The position numbers were made by a program, and so were the translations under genes. Below, piece after piece: positions 13,429 to 14,065 of a DNA stretch of 14,065 nucleotides. Under the pieces are notes generated by a model. The model made no database searches. It was given only the letters and a program-made list of their open reading frames with translations, and was not told the origin of the DNA. This stretch comes from Candidatus Taylorbacteria bacterium RIFCSPLOWO2_01_FULL_45_15b (GTDB taxonomy: Bacteria > Patescibacteriota > Minisyncoccia > Phycocordibacterales > 01-FULL-45-15b). Where the stretch lies: positions 999-15,063 of the forward strand of contig MHRX01000019.1 of NCBI GenBank assembly GCA_001822655.1, given 5' to 3'. How positions within the stretch are numbered: the first letter of the stretch is position 1; every line of letters starts with the position of its first letter.

Positions 13429-13454
13429 TAACAAACATTCGCGGAGCGAATATT
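13429..13454 (+). repeat. Linker hairpin, copy 1
   Basis: 26 nt joining tRNA-Lys to tRNA-like unit 1. It carries ATTCGC-GGA-GCGAAT (13437-13451) and differs from copy 2 (13589-13614) only at its first base. The wider block 13413-13461 matches 13573-13621 with a single mismatch. Confidence 0.9.
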
Positions 13455-13588
13455 GCGCCCAAGCGAGCAAATAATTTTGCTCGCGCGCAGGATTCGAAAA
13501 GGTTCTCCCATATTTATGAGAAGCTCTGCTTCGAATAAATGGGAAACCTGTACTGGTCGAGTAACGACCGTTAATCCTGCTGGGCGCA
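13455..13588 (+). repeat. tRNA-like structured unit 1
   Basis: 134 nt with the tRNA-Lys acceptor stem GCGCCCA (13455-13461) / TGGGCGC (13581-13587) and discriminator A13588. GCAGGATT (13487-13494) pairs with AATCCTGC (13573-13580), replacing and lengthening the T-stem and continuous with the acceptor on its 3' strand. Between the two 5' strands sits a perfect 9-bp hairpin (13463-13471 / 13476-13484) where a tRNA has its D and anticodon arms. The T-loop is expanded into an imperfect long hairpin (about 13500-13549, with inner GAAGC/GCTTC) and a 5-bp hairpin GGTCG/CGACC (13555-13569). No tRNA D-box or anticodon arm is present, so it is not a functional tRNA. It could be a structured RNA or a DNA-level repeat. 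Confidence 0.75.
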
Positions 13589-13614
13589 CAACAAACATTC
13601 GCGGAGCGAATATT
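13589..13614 (+). repeat. Linker hairpin, copy 2
   Basis: Identical to copy 1 at 25 of 26 positions and located between units 1 and 2, giving the array a 160-bp period. Confidence 0.9.
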
Positions 13615-13745
13615 GCGCCCAGAAGACGTGCTGGGAGCACGTCTGTCAGGATTCGAAGCCCGATTGAGATTATTTTACAAGCGAAGCGCAGTAAAATATC
13701 CAATCGGGGTACTGAACTTGTAAAGTTCGAATCCTGCTGGGCGCA
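13615..13745 (+). repeat. tRNA-like structured unit 2
   Basis: 131 nt with the same plan as unit 1 but different arm sequences. Acceptor 13615-13621 / 13738-13744 and A13745. Perfect 9-bp hairpin AGACGTGCT/AGCACGTCT (13624-13632 / 13636-13644). CAGGATTCGAA (13647-13657) is fully complementary to TTCGAATCCTG (13726-13736), an 11-bp stem. A long hairpin CCCGATTG/CAATCGGG (13659-13666 / 13701-13708) has inner ATTTTAC/GTAAAAT (13672-13678 / 13691-13697). A small hairpin GAACTT/AAGTTC (13714-13728) competes with the outer part of the 11-bp stem. Pairing is kept while sequence differs from unit 1. Confidence 0.75.
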
Positions 13746-13915
13746 CATGACGAAACAAATCTTGACTGCTCGAGATTTTTTCGTACATGTGCGAGCCGCA
13801 GCGATGCCGAGCGAGCACGTGAGGCCGCGAGGTGGGGTCGCGGAAATTCGTGAGTGAGCTAGTCCAAGCGTTCGCTTGAACGCTCTAGGACGACGAGCGA
13901 ATTATCTGTGACCAC
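13746..13915. other. Structured noncoding spacer between units 2 and 3
   Basis: This 170-nt stretch replaces the normal 26-nt linker. A 14-bp stem with one bulge spans 13742-13755 / 13779-13793, overlapping the end of unit 2 and therefore an alternative to its acceptor stem. AAATCT/AGATTT (13757-13778) lies inside it. Further hairpins are CCGCGA/TCGCGG (about 13824-13842) and AGCGTTC/GAACGCT (about 13866-13883). No protein gene is credible. Confidence 0.5.
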
Positions 13916-14065
13916 ATGATTACTCGCAAAGCGAATTTTACGCCCAGGGAATGTGCTGGGAGAGGTTCTGATGGAATCGAAATTTTTTAATCAAAAAGAA
14001 TTCCTCACCGCTTGCGGTGGGGTACCTCACCACCATACACTGGATGAATGGCTGAACATATATTC
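13916..14065 (+). repeat. Degenerate tRNA-like unit 3, cut by the window end
   Basis: 13924-13947 matches the linker-to-acceptor junction of unit 2 (13599-13622) at 20 of 24 positions, with ACGCCCA in place of GCGCCCA. GTGCTGGGAG (13953-13962) equals 13628-13637, and ATGGAATCGAA (13971-13981) corresponds to CAGGATTCGAA. The first hairpin is no longer fully paired. Two hairpins follow, 13981-13988 / 13995-14002 and 14003-14011 / 14014-14022. The expected 3' acceptor strand would lie beyond the window. Confidence 0.6.

Noticed and set aside
13326..13538. Plus-strand open frame of 70 codons over tRNA-Lys
   Set aside because: It is the well-known false translation of a tRNA gene (contains IAQLVEH and GSNPAG) continuing into the structured array.
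13429..13745. Serial integration scars (att duplications) at the tRNA 3' end
   Set aside because: Repeated 3' tRNA ends fit this idea, but each unit also carries the 5' acceptor strand and internal hairpins, and no integrase gene or cargo is present. Not fully excluded.
13429..13745. Integron attC sites or cassette array
   Set aside because: The folded repeats and ACAAAC linker recall attC sites, but the GTTRRRY/RYYYAAC core sites and cassette ORFs are missing.
13455..13745. Additional tRNA genes or tRNAs with introns
   Set aside because: Acceptor and T-stem parts are present, but no D-arm consensus or anticodon arm can be built in either unit.
13170..13748. Minus-strand open frame of 192 codons
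   Set aside because: It reads antisense through the tRNA (contains SRIRTCDP) and through both structured units; no family resemblance, and the repeats explain the sequence.
13453..13857. Plus-strand open frame of 134 codons through the array
   Set aside because: Composed of repeat arms and hairpins, with no conserved motif, promoter or ribosome-binding site.
13429..14065. CRISPR array
   Set aside because: Period of 160 bp, repeats with internal hairpins, variable structured units and no cas genes.

Overview
The window looks like a piece of a Patescibacteria (CPR), probably Parcubacteria-type, chromosome. This is an inference from several features: a short, divergent HolA directly after polA; a DNA polymerase I whose proofreading domain has been cut down; promoters that sit against start codons with no Shine-Dalgarno sequence; and intergenic regions full of hairpins. 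TAG, TAA and TGA all end genes here, so the genetic code is standard. No phage, transposase or CRISPR genes are visible.

Layout. 1-227: edge region with hairpins and a DnaA-box-like site. 228-1907 (-): PilB/GspE-type assembly ATPase. 1977-5200 (+): two related transcription units of unknown function. Each has a consensus sigma-70 promoter, a shared leader motif, a secreted or membrane-anchored protein and a nearly identical terminator. 5258-5503: short repeats, a long inverted repeat and a promoter. 5510-9187 (+): tsaE (tRNA t6A modification), polA and holA (replication). 9391-13040 (-): pyrD, pyrC and purD, each followed by its own intrinsic terminator. 13041-14065: about 1 kb without a credible protein gene, centred on tRNA-Lys(UUU).

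The most unusual part is the array downstream of tRNA-Lys. Two units of 131-134 nt at 160-bp spacing, plus a decayed third copy running off the window, keep the tRNA acceptor stem, most of the T-stem and the discriminator A. The D and anticodon arms are replaced by one perfect 9-bp hairpin, and the T-loop is expanded into two further hairpins. The hairpin sequences differ between units while pairing is preserved. This looks like a tandem family of tRNA-like structured elements that I cannot assign to a known class.

The second unusual system is the duplicated cassette at 1977-5200. Control elements and one internal coiled-coil segment are strongly conserved, while signal sequences and C-terminal tails (a GGTI-type hexapeptide repeat versus a Gly/His/Tyr-rich tail) have diverged. 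Several other genes (pilB, tsaE, holA) have a TAnnnT hexamer exactly 6 nt before ATG, which predicts leaderless mRNAs.
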